A stretch of DNA of 64,000 nt, from contig CM054112.1 of NCBI GenBank assembly GCA_028673005.1, positions 23,115,624-23,179,623 on the forward strand. The letters are read 5' to 3'. The notes beneath the pieces are model-generated. The model was not told the DNA's origin, made no database searches, and saw only the letters and a list, made by a program, of their open reading frames with translations. This stretch comes from Tanypteryx hageni. Its lineage: Eukaryota > Arthropoda > Insecta > Odonata > Petaluridae. Below, piece after piece: positions 35,291 to 45,199 of this stretch; the stretch's first letter is position 1, and every line of letters starts with the position of its first letter. Made by a program: the position numbers and the translations under genes.

Positions 35291-36000
35291 TGCCTTTTTT
35301 TAAAATCACTCGTAGCGAGGGAAATATAACTACCAGGGACGAGATTAATCGGCAAATTCCCTGAATTATACATTTTTATCAAGCGCAACAATTCCGCATA
35401 AAATACCGATCGTACATGAATAAAACATATTTGAATTAATAATTAATATTCGAGTTTTACAAAGTGAAATTTTAATTTTAACGCTGGTCTGCGGTTTCCA
35501 ATATCTATTCTACACGGCGAAAAATATGCGATTGAGCACTTTTTTGAGTTTGGTTCGTAAAGAGAGGGACGTACAGCAAAGTGCGCTTCCACACATCGAT
35601 GCCTACAGTAAAAGCCAGCGCCGTTAAAACACTTGCGCATAGAATTTATCGGAAACGAGACGCTTTGTTTAGACGCGAGGAAAAAATCACCTACGTTTCG
35701 AATCGTCGGTTGCAAATTTAATAAATTTTCCGTCCGCGTATCATAAATGCGTTTATCAAAAGAAATACGTACCTCAAATTTCGGTTGATATATTCTAATT
35801 GTTTAAACGACATTATCGGTGCCAGAGGCGCCCAATTACCAAAATATAAAATATCAACGTCAATAAACACCTGGACTGTTTTAATACGCTTCAGTTGGCA
35901 GCTCTTATTTGCAGCAAAATTTTATCGACCATTTGTGCACTCGTAAAAGATTTTTCTTTTTTTTATCGCCGAGCGAATATTCCTGGCAAATGCTTTGGGA
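35291..36000. other. Balanced-composition non-coding DNA
   Basis: Less AT-rich than the left half but with no gene. Frames of 61-90 codons have no recognisable content. It may extend the candidate regulatory region. Confidence 0.4.
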
Positions 36001-36030
36001 TGGGCGGCGGCGCATCCGACACCGTCGAGT

Positions 36031-36170
36031 GGGAGAGTGAGAGAGAGCGGGAGGGAGTGAGATGGAGTGGGAGGGAGTGAGAGGGAGTGAGAGGGAGTGA
36101 GAGGGAGTGAGAGGGAGTGAGAGGGAGTGGGAGGGAGTGGGAAGAAGTGGGAGGGAGTGGGAGGGAGGAT
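36031..36170. repeat. 10-bp tandem repeat, consensus GAGGGAGTGA
   Basis: About 13 consecutive decamers, several identical (36081-36120 are four perfect copies), decay towards GAGGGAGTGG and GAAGAAGTGG at the right. The period is close to one helical turn, so every GAGGG block would face the same side of the duplex. Confidence 0.95.
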
Positions 36171-36659
36171 CCGGAACTTTGAAAAGACGGAGAGAGGAAA
36201 GGAGTCAACGGCGGAGGAAGGAGAGATGGAACAGGCATCTCTGCTTGCACTGTTTTGAGTTCCCGCTCAGTCCCTCCGAACTCTCTCTCCTTTCTACTAA
36301 GCTTCCCTTCTCCTCCTAGACTCCCTTACCTCAAACAGCACCACTTCCCACACCACTTCCTCAACCAAAACAATTTCCTTCCTCTCCTTAGCACTTCCCT
36401 ACCTCTCTCTCTCTCTAGCATCCCTTCCTTTACTATAGGGCATCTTTTCATTAATTTTTTTGTCCTTATCCAAAGGCATAGTTAATGGCCATCCCTGCCC
36501 CTCTCTTCTATCTCCCTCCTATTTCATCCCTATGTAGGCCACGGGAAGCATAGGACGCTCTGCCCACACCATCTCCCTTACCCTACTCTCCATTCTCTCT
36601 CTCTCCAACATCTTCCGCCACGGACCCTTCACATCCCTCCCGTATCCCAGAGTTGCGCC

Positions 36660-36661
<2 letters not shown>
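36171..36661. repeat. Purine then pyrimidine low-complexity block
   Basis: A purine-rich tail (36185-36235) switches to a C/T-rich stretch (36265-36430 and 36490-36650). Frames here are S/P/L-rich artefacts. Confidence 0.65.
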
Positions 36662-36710
<49 letters not shown>

Positions 36711-36721
36711 CACACACACAT
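36662..36721. repeat. (CA)n microsatellite
   Basis: About 29 CA units with a single CG interruption near the middle. Alternating purine-pyrimidine runs of this length can adopt Z-DNA. Confidence 0.96.
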
Positions 36722-37100
36722 ATTTGTTTCGTAAAAGCACAATGTCTACTCCCCGCGGAAGAAGGTACGAAGGTCTCGATCGAGGAGCATTTGCCGACGA
36801 CAACGAGGGTATGATTTATGAAGGGGAGGCACCGGAGGAGGGGAGGAGAGAGAAAAAATAGTTGCGCTGCTCCGACCGGGGATCGAACAAGAACCAGACG
36901 GGCGGGATTGTCGAGGGGTGAAAAAGCACCCGGCGTGCAAAGGCGACCGTGACGGCGAGATTGGCAGGAGAGGGCCTCACTCTCGCATGGAAGCACGTTT
37001 CACGTCCGTGTCAGGAATCGAACGGGTTGTATCTTCTTCCGAAGGATCAACTTCGGCAACCGAAGGGTTTTTTGGCGTCTGAAAAACGATTCGAATTAAT
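36722..37100 (-). repeat. CpG-rich segment with two tRNA-like B-box motifs
   Basis: On the minus strand CGTTCGATTCC (complement of 37014-37024) is followed 135 bp later by TGTTCGATCCC (complement of 36879-36889). Each is one base from the B-box pattern GGTTCGANNCC. The intervening GC-rich sequence has no clear cloverleaf. This may be a dimeric tRNA-derived element or two independent motif copies. Confidence 0.4.
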
Positions 37101-37855
37101 CGCCGGCTTCGTGATCTGACTCTAATAACGTGTAAAGCGTATACATTGGTTGAAGTAATACATATTCAGTTATATGGCAGATATCATCGGAATAAGTTTC
37201 ATGTTCACGGTCACCGACGCAAAGTATATTACAAAAATATCGCTATTCGCAATCTGTGTAGTAATTAATCTTGTAAATTTTAGCTAAATATGATTGTCTT
37301 TACTTATATAATCAACGAAATTAAAATGGGAAATGACTCGTTCGTTTCAACTTTCTGCAAGAATGACTTCTGTACTTTTATTTCAAACTCAATACTGAAT
37401 TAAACTTATTGCTATCTTAATCACAAATGTCGTATTTTCTAAGTTTAGGGACTTTCAACGTTAAGGAAACCCACTTTTCTGGCGAATCGACCCATTTATA
37501 ACGCAAAAAATGCGATTGAAGCACGTTAAACTAGCACTAGCATGTATACCATTAAAATTGAAGACACAGTTTGGCGACTAAAAATACCTGTCAGTAAGAT
37601 AATAAAAATGTAAATCTTTTACGCTTTGCAAAATAAATCAATTTATGTATATTTAGTCTTTATTATTTTGACTCAATAACCGATTGATAAACGCAAAAAA
37701 ACCATGTCGGTTTATGCCAGTAACACCGAACTCCTTATTGGATATGAAAAACATTCGAAAGTTGGCAATAGAACGTGATCGGTAAATGCTGTAATACCAC
37801 CTATCTGTCTTTCTCCTTTCGATACTAACTGGCTCCATCTTCTTGTTTTTCCGTT
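37101..37855. other. AT-rich non-coding DNA
   Basis: Nothing recognised. Confidence 0.5.
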
Positions 37856-38045
37856 TCTCCTTCGGTCCACCTCCGCGTCCCCTATTGCATCTTCTCAACT
37901 CCTCCCCCTCCAACTCTCCCTCCAACTCCCCTCCCCCAACTCCCCCCTCCAGCTCTCCCTTCCAACTCTCCCCTCCAACTCCCCCCTTCGACTCCCCCTC
38001 CAACTCTCTCTCCAACTCCCAACTTCCCAGCCCGAGTTTCAAATT
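37856..38045. repeat. Pyrimidine tract with CTCCAACTCCC repeats
   Basis: The 7-12-base word CTCCAACTC recurs at least eight times with spacing changes between 37895 and 38025. Frames give SPSNSP repeats, which is purely compositional. Confidence 0.85.
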
Positions 38046-38100
38046 GTAACATTGCCTTCCCCTCCACTATCCCAAAACTACCCTTCCCCTTCCTTGAAGC

Positions 38101-38175
38101 ACCCTCTACCTCTCGAATGCAATGAATGGACTGCAAGGGCTTTAGTATGCAACGCGCAGGGGTTCGAATCCTGTT
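38101..38175 (+). repeat. tRNA-like sequence with perfect B-box
   Basis: GGTTCGAATCC at 38161-38171 matches the B-box pattern exactly. Upstream AATGGACTGCAAGGGCTTTAG could serve as the anticodon region, but the D-arm and acceptor stem are not convincing. Probably a decayed tRNA-derived SINE. Confidence 0.4.
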
Positions 38176-38349
38176 GAGAGCAGTACTCTTTCTATCTCGA
38201 GGCACCCAAGACTCGTTTCACTCGAGTGGGATACATTGAACGCAGAAGCCCTTTATATTCCGACTGCGAGAAGAGGACGCGAAGCCGTGGGACACAATCC
38301 TTAGCCCTTCCTTAAAACCCTACCCCTTACCTTCTATTTCTCTCTTCTT

Positions 38350-38720
38350 TTAGAATATGAGAACTATTAATAGCGTCTCTGATGATATGCCGATTTTACA
38401 TCTCTCCTCTCTGTCATTTCTATTTTCTAACCATCTCTCCTTCGTCAAACTTTCTTTTCCACCATCCTTTCATGATGTTTATGTATCTCTGAATGTTTTC
38501 TTCCCTTTCCTCCACTCTCATACTGTTTACTACTCCACTCTTGAATCTCTTTCTCTACCTTCCCACCTCCTTGTTTCCGTTTCCTCTCTCCTCTCCCTCA
38601 CCCCGTACTCTCTCGAATGTTCTTCTTTCCTGGTGAATTTCTTTCCCTTCCAATCCCTCCATATCTCTGCTCCTTCCTTTCCCCGATTTTTTTCTTAATG
38701 CGAGACTCGCATAACCTGTG
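38350..38720. repeat. Polypyrimidine tract
   Basis: C/T-rich for about 350 bp. The 113-codon frame at 38357-38698 is S/L/F-rich and compositional. Confidence 0.75.
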
Positions 38721-38789
38721 TTTTCTCTCTCTCTCACACACATCCCATAATGCACTGCAGCTCATACTTCTTCTCACCGTGACCCTTAT

Positions 38790-39012
38790 TCCAATTTGCA
38801 CCGGAGAGACGAGGCTGCAGCTTTCGAATCACTAGTCCGACATGTACAGGTTCGAGCCCCACCGAAGGCACTTTTTTATTTCTGTTCCGCTTCCAACCGA
38901 TCAACTACCTATCTCTCTCTCTCCCTCTCTCTCCTCCCCCTTCCATCTCCGTCCACTCTAAGAGGAAAGAATTGCTCGAATTTTTACGGTCCCGGCTCCC
39001 GTTCGAACCCAG
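38790..39012 (+). repeat. Two further B-box motifs in a GC-rich segment
   Basis: GGTTCGAGCCC (38849-38859) matches the B-box pattern and sits in a tRNA-like context (GGAGAGACGAGGCTGCAG before it). CGTTCGAACCC (39000-39010) is one base off. A pyrimidine-rich stretch (38915-38960) separates them. No functional tRNA fold is supported. Confidence 0.4.
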
Positions 39013-39174
39013 CTGAGGTCAGTGAAAGGAGATACATTTTTCAACCCGATGCGAACCGGATCAATGCCATGTTAACGGAAATTATTCGTTCGGTTATTCA
39101 TGCAGCCGTTGACACAGCGCAGAATGGAATGCGATTTCTTTGTGTTTATGCACACGTATTGATTTTTTGAGAGA

Positions 39175-41190
39175 TACCGAGAGCTGTGAACTTTCTATGG
39201 CCTGTGTACTGTTTTCTGATCAATTTCCTACATGCATAACATTCAGCTGCTAAACTTTTTTCTTGTAAATGGTTTCCTAATTACTTTTGCATGACGGAAT
39301 GATGCATGTGGCATTTTCATTTGATTTTTTCAATGACCATATCAACCTTCCAATTGTAATAGAAATAAGTATCCTATGTCACTTTTTGGATGCAATCTAC
39401 AAAGTAAGCTCCATAACTCCATTTCGGAACTTTTATAGTTGCTTAAGTTCTTAAAAATTATTAGATTTCATCATTTACCATATTTTTCTTGCAAATAATG
39501 TGCCATAGCAGTGACAAAATCAGCTTAGAAGCATAATAAACACCTATCTTCAGTTGACAAAACTTTAATTACATAGTGAACGAATAGCATCTTAAAAATT
39601 TGTATGGTAGCTTGGCTGTTACACTAATGAGCAGATATTTTAAAGAGGATTATAAAATGAAAATGTATCACTCATTTTGAGAAATTTCCACGAATTAAGT
39701 AATCGTTTTAATTTCTAACATGCTGCGCTCTTGGACCTAGTTTAAGACCCACGCATAGCCATTCCTCTCGCATGCCTTTATTCTAGTGTTTGAGTGCCTT
39801 TGATTATCTCACCATCTCCTTTCACAAAGTAAACATCTATCATATCCCGCTTCAATCTGTTTTTGCAACATTTCAAATCCAAAGCAAGGCGACCGTTCTT
39901 AATCCGTTATTCCACTAGAGATCGCCAGAAAAAAAGTGGTGAAATCGATTTTTTGCTCGCGGATGATTGGAAAATAACCACTGGCTTAACCTAGAAAAAA
40001 TGACTGTAAAGTTTTGAAATACAACACTTGGAGACCGCAAAGCGCGTCAAGGAATTGGCTAGTACCACGGCCAATCTGTATACAACTAATGGAGAGCAAT
40101 AAAACTTTATGGAAGTATACTGCAACTTCCTAGTAGAGATAATTAAGCTAGTAGTTTTAAAAAATCCAACATAAAATTCGAGCGAAGATTTTTTCTTATA
40201 TGAACAAACTAAAAACAAAAATCAGTTTGATATGTCGGTCACCTGAAGAGATTTATTGGCTCCCATTATGCAACTGATGAATTAAAAGACAGACAATTAT
40301 GTTGAAAATTTCTATTTTGCTTTATTCTTGTAATTTTAACTGAAAATTAAGCTATGAAGTCTGACGGATCTCTTTTAATAGAATTATTGTTGACGTGTTG
40401 GTCTATTTGTTAGAAACAAATTTTTACAAAGAATATCTGCAAAGGATGTAAATATAATTAGTTAAAAACTACCTTAATAGTAAGATTTATTAAACATGTT
40501 CATATCCAACTGCACTTCAATGGATAAACTGAAAATTTTCATAAATTGCATGGGTGTTGTTTTAATTCCAGAGTCGTTCTGCAATGATAATATTCTCTTG
40601 GCGTCCACAATTGCACAAGCAAACCTGATAAATTTTATTCCTTTCAACGATTTCCGTGATGTCTTGCTCATGCTGTTGCAGACATTATTGGCGGCAGAGA
40701 TTTACATAATAATAGACTGCATTTAGAGAGCTGCTTGCAGAAATGCTATAAATCAATACTTTCGAAAGAAAAGTAGTTGTCTGTTGTTCATTGCTCGAAA
40801 GCAAAATGTTATAATTTTTCTGATCCTCTTATCTATCTCAGATATTATTCATGGTGAATTATAATAAACTTTCAGCTTATAAAATTATGTTCTGCCGTCT
40901 TTTCCAAGGAATAAGCACGAGTGGATGCAGTTTCTTTGCGTGGAACTATTCACACTTGACTTGGGTTCCGTCAACAAAACTATAACAATCTCTTGAAAAA
41001 CAGGGTACACACTGTATATTTTAATACTTCTTATCTTCCTTCATGTTAGAAATAATAGATCCTTGAAGTAATTACTTGGCGAGAAACATTGCTAATGCGG
41101 GCTACGGCAAAAAAATTGAGCATTAAAACAGTTTTCATTTAAATAAAAAATAGCGAGACTAATCTTATCGCAAAGGAAATCGTTTTCTAG
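39175..41190. other. AT-rich non-coding DNA
   Basis: No gene, repeat family or RNA gene recognised over about 2 kb. The paired frames at 40474-40726 on opposite strands are mirror reads with no known similarity. Confidence 0.5.
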
Positions 41191-41500
41191 TTTTTGTACC
41201 CTTTTCACCACTTCCTTCTCCGCTTCATCCTGCAGCTCAATCGTCCATTTCCTTAATCGACCATCCTCCTTCTATTCCGATCGCTATTCCTGCAGCGGCT
41301 ACCGTTACTCCCAGTCCGTCTTATCATGACGCATTCTCTACCTTTCCTCTCCACATGCCTCCTCTTATCTATCCATTTTCCTCTCTTCCCTGTTTCTCTC
41401 CCTAATATTACTACATTTCCTTTTCTCCTCCTAAATTTGTTCTATCCCTTCCTTACCTTTTCCCCTCGATTCTCCACTAATCTGTAGAAGAGAGTAATAG
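41191..41500. repeat. Pyrimidine-rich segment
   Basis: C/T-rich, with CTTCCTCTCC-like words and a CTGCAG at 41231. No coding content. Confidence 0.6.
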
Positions 41501-41521
41501 TAATAATTATTTTCCATTAAG

Positions 41522-42105
41522 CAGGGGCCGGTAACATACGGCCCGCGGACCGTATGCGGCTCTCTAGAGTAGTGGTTTGTGCCGCAGTAGATTTTTAGAG
41601 ATGCCTCGAGAAACTTTCATTAGTAAATAAAAAACAATTTGGATATGATGGTGGATAATTAAGGGGATAATTTTTCTACTAATAAATTGAACATTAGATA
41701 GCATAAGCAAATGGATAAAAATATATAAAGCTTGTTACAAGGCTGGGGTGCCCCTGTTTATCTTTTAAAGTGTATCGCGGCTCAAAAAAGTTTTGGAGCC
41801 ACTGCTCTAGAGCGCTTCATGCGGTCCACGAAGCTATGGTAAAAAAGTGGTCGGTAAAATTTAATAAAGACAATTTCATATTTTTCAGTAAAAGTATGGT
41901 CTCAAAACCTTTTCTAGTGAAGTCTTAACGTTAGCAAATTTTTTATACTTGATTTTCACTAATATGAGACCAAAGAACTCGTAGGTAATTCTGATTTTAA
42001 CGCATATCCGGCCCGCCGAAGTTCTCGTGACTTCCAATGCGGCCCTCTGAATCATTCACGACTACAAATGTGACTCGCCATGCAAGAAATGATTGGCGAC
42101 TCCTG
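41522..42105. mobile_element. Non-autonomous hAT element interrupted by a second hAT
   Basis: The left end is CAGGGGCCGGTAACATACGG; the right end, GATTGGCGACTCCTG, is its degenerate inverted match. Subterminal GGCCCGCGGACCG (left) and GCGGCCCTCTG (right) are hAT-MITE-like. Flanking octamers are CCATTAAG and CCTTAAAA (5 of 8 identical). Without the nested insert the element would be about 341 bp. Confidence 0.75.
41570..41804. mobile_element. Nested hAT element, 235 bp, in a CTCTAGAG site
   Basis: It starts TAGTGGTTTGTGCCGC and ends TTTTGGAGCCACTG, imperfect inverted repeats. The octamer CTCTAGAG flanks it exactly (41562-41569 and 41805-41812). It lies inside the element at 41522-42105, so it is the younger insertion. 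No coding content. Confidence 0.88.
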
Positions 42106-42113
42106 CCTTAAAA

Positions 42114-42393
42114 CAACGGTTGTCAGCCGTTTTCAAATTCATATTTGCGACATTTTTTTCGGGTCGCAATGGAAGTTGTACCGGATAACTTATTACATCT
42201 AACTTGCTCAGAGATTGTTCTATCGCATCAGCGAATAGCGAGTCTAAACCTATTGACAGAGTTATGAATTCAATAAAAAATATTTTGAGACGGCTATTTT
42301 ATTTTTAAATATTAATCGTCAAGGATCGATTTTTGATCATAGTCTCACGGGTCAGAAAAAATATCCTCGCTGCCCGTAGGTTGCTGACCCTTG
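42114..42393. mobile_element. Adjacent hAT-like element sharing the target
   Basis: It starts CAACGGTTGTCAGCC directly after the CCTTAAAA that ends the previous element. It ends GGTTGCTGACCCTTG, followed by CCTTAAGG (42394-42401). The termini are weak inverted matches and the flanking octamers agree at 6 of 8. The interior holds GGGTCGCAATGG and CACGGGTCAG words seen near hAT ends. Confidence 0.6.
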
Positions 42394-42401
42394 CCTTAAG
42401 G

Positions 42402-43387
42402 CGTAAACATCTCCTTTTCTTCATCTTCACTTCACCGCAGTAATCACCGTACTTATCCCACTCGACCTTCCGCACGATGGGCACAGACATGCATTACACA
42501 CTTCCATCCAACCACTCTTTCTCTCTCTCCTTCTGTTTCTATGTCATCACAAAAAGCGAATAAATCGCACGTTTTATTTCCTATCCATATAACTGTCTGG
42601 CGCTCTCGATATGTCTTGTTTTCCTCTTAGACATTGCCCATCTGCGACTCAAATTAATTCATATGTGAAAGAAAACTAAATATTACAATTTTTTCAAACG
42701 CGAGTCGCTTCTCTGGTACTCCAGACTAAAAAAATCATTTTTTAATTTCTATAAAGCTCGCATCCTAAATAAATAAGAATAGGTTATTCCTTCCAGAGAC
42801 CTAGTAGTAGAAAAAATACCAATGTGTAGTTTGCATCGAAATTATTCAGTGAACAATTTAGCGCACACTATCAATTCCAGCACATAAATATGCGTTGGAG
42901 GTGAAAACATACTGTTAGTCACTTAAAAAGGTATAATGATATAATAAAGGGAAAAATATCATGCGCATAGCATTACCAAAAGCTAAACATTTCTCATGAT
43001 TGTGAAGTATTGCCCTTTTGTTTAATTAATACATGGATTCAGGAGTAAAATGAAAAATAATAGGTTATTGCACAAAATATTGGTATTTGTACCGTCACAA
43101 CTTTTGATAGATCATAAAAACGCTGAGATATTATTAGCATGATCTTTGCCCCCTAAAAATAGGTATTAAATAAATACATTCAACAGAGAACTGTCAAGTT
43201 CGTCTTATGGCTGAAAAAATCAAGAACAAGCATATAAAAAAAATACTGTCTCATCATAGATTTTTTTATAACTTATCTCATTACTTCTATTCATTCTTTA
43301 GCTCGTTTATGCAAATATAACTTGGGATAGGAAATATAAATATATGATATAGAATAATTATATTCATTAATATATTATCTGATTGTG
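42402..43387. other. AT-rich non-coding DNA
   Basis: Nothing recognised apart from a short pyrimidine run at 42510-42540. Confidence 0.5.
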
Positions 43388-43395
43388 TACTATAT

Positions 43396-43854
43396 CAGTA
43401 ATGGCAAACCAATAGCATGCGTGACACTTTTGGCACGCTAAACTCTTTTGGATGGCACGCAACAGAAAAAATGTATATTGTCTGTCATCTTAATATTTAT
43501 TAATTTCTGGCAAAATAGAATAAGACTATTTATAGCGAGAATCCAAATATGTTTATAAAGTAACTGACTAATGGCGACTTTCAGGGTGACAACGAGGTGC
43601 TTGTTGCTCTATAATTGTCGTTCAGCTATCAATAATCTGGGATAAATTTAGGTGATATATTTAATCTTATATAACTAATCTGTCGCCTGAACTCTAATTC
43701 TGAAAATAAATAGTAACTGTTAAAATAAAATTATTTTGTTTTGGATGCATTTTAATTTGGCAGGTAAGTTATTTAAGGAAAGCTAATTTTTGTAATCTTG
43801 GCAAGCGAGCAAAAAAGATTTGCCATCCCTGAACAAAGCCATTTTAAGTCCCTG
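43396..43854. mobile_element. Non-autonomous hAT element with displaced right end
   Basis: The left end is CAGTAATGGCAAACC with subterminal GCGTGACAC and GGCACGC, as in the elements at 7445 and 29887. The usual inverted end TTTGCCATCCCTG stops at 43831, but no target duplication lies beside it. The left octamer TACTATAT (43388-43395) recurs exactly at 43855-43862, immediately after another CCCTG. The element therefore probably ends at 43854 with 23 extra bases. TACTATAT is TA-centred like the other targets. Confidence 0.75.
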
Positions 43855-43862
43855 TACTATAT

Positions 43863-44870
43863 GATTCAATCTCCTCGTGAACCATTATTTACATGGTGTA
43901 GCATATCTGCAATGTCACTTAATGTGTACCAAAGGTTTTCTTTGAGATTTCTACTAACTAAAATGAATGATATATATGTCCTGAAGCATTCGAATTTTCA
44001 TCGGCTAAAAAATTTCTTAAATATGTAAGAGATATTGAATGTTATTTTAGATATTCATTTAAACGACTTCAAAATAATGAATTGGCATCAGAAGTCTAGT
44101 TCTAAAAAATCAGGCATTTAGAGATTAAGACATGTGAATGTAGTACTTCAAAAAGTCATTTAATATTATAATTATCTATTGGATTCTTTTTTATAGTTTT
44201 AGACTTATGAAGAATTATACTATAACAGATGGAATTGCCGTTATAAATTCCTTTTTCCTCTGTGTCATTTGCTTTAAATTCAAGTGTTATATTTTTTCCT
44301 GTATAAACATAATGCCAGAGGCCGCATTATTGCATCTGTAGAATCTACGAAAATATAAAAGGGTGATTCAGCTCCGTAGTTCCGTAGAATACATCTAAAG
44401 AAATACTTAAGCCGACAGTTTCTTACGAAATCACATAATGCTGTTACTTAGCTAATACATACAAGAAAACTATATACAACCTCGTTTATTTGTACTTCGT
44501 ATGGACGACTTCAAAGAAAAACACTGTATTCAATTTAAACTGTTTCCTATACTAAATAGCAGAAGTCGGAGAGGGAATTGAAGGATACTAACTGTGTGGA
44601 TGGTGGAAGGTGACCAAGGCGTCTAGAGAAACAGATCAATTTGGTAGTCATTAGGGACCACATTAAACATTGGAAAGTTCTGAAGTTGGACTTGATAAAT
44701 GGATAGCATGGTTTCTCGGAGAATTCCTCGATCGCGATAAAATGTACAGATTTAATAAATTATGTATATATTGTTGTTAACCGTCTCCTATAAATTGCTG
44801 GAACAAATTGATTATAAGATCACTATCCAGACAGGCTCCAATATTGGGAATTATTTGAAAACAACTAAAA
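43863..44870. other. AT-rich non-coding DNA
   Basis: No gene recognised. Confidence 0.5.
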
Positions 44871-44874
44871 ATTC

Positions 44875-45040
44875 TAACGGGAATCGAACCAGGGTCTTTC
44901 ACTTTCCGGGAGGATATTCCACCACTGAACTGTAGTAGCAGACTATTCCTTACGTTTCAAAACGCGGATGATTTTCTTAGTTAGGGCCAGCCTAGCCAAG
45001 CTAGTAGTGGTAGAATATCCGTCCGGTACAATTTTTCTCC
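44875..45040. repeat. Two tRNA-like heads in inverted orientation
   Basis: On the minus strand TTCAGTGGTGGAATATCC, then CCTGGTTCGATTCCCG (perfect B-box, complement of 44880-44890), resembles a tRNA-Gly-type D-arm and T-arm. On the plus strand at 45001-45030 GTAGTGGTAGAATATCCGTC repeats the same A-box region but lacks the B-box half. The two are 60-70 bp apart, head to head. They are probably fragments of a tRNA-derived SINE inserted twice or duplicated by inversion. Confidence 0.5.
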
Positions 45041-45199
45041 TGTTTTCAAATTATTCCCACTTCTCTATTCAAGTCAAAATTTAGCATTCGATAATACATT
45101 CTCTCCATTTAGAATCTATTATAAACCAGCAAACCCCCATCACATTCAATTTATGCGACAACTTCATAAATTCCTTACCCTCCTCAGATTCTATTATAA

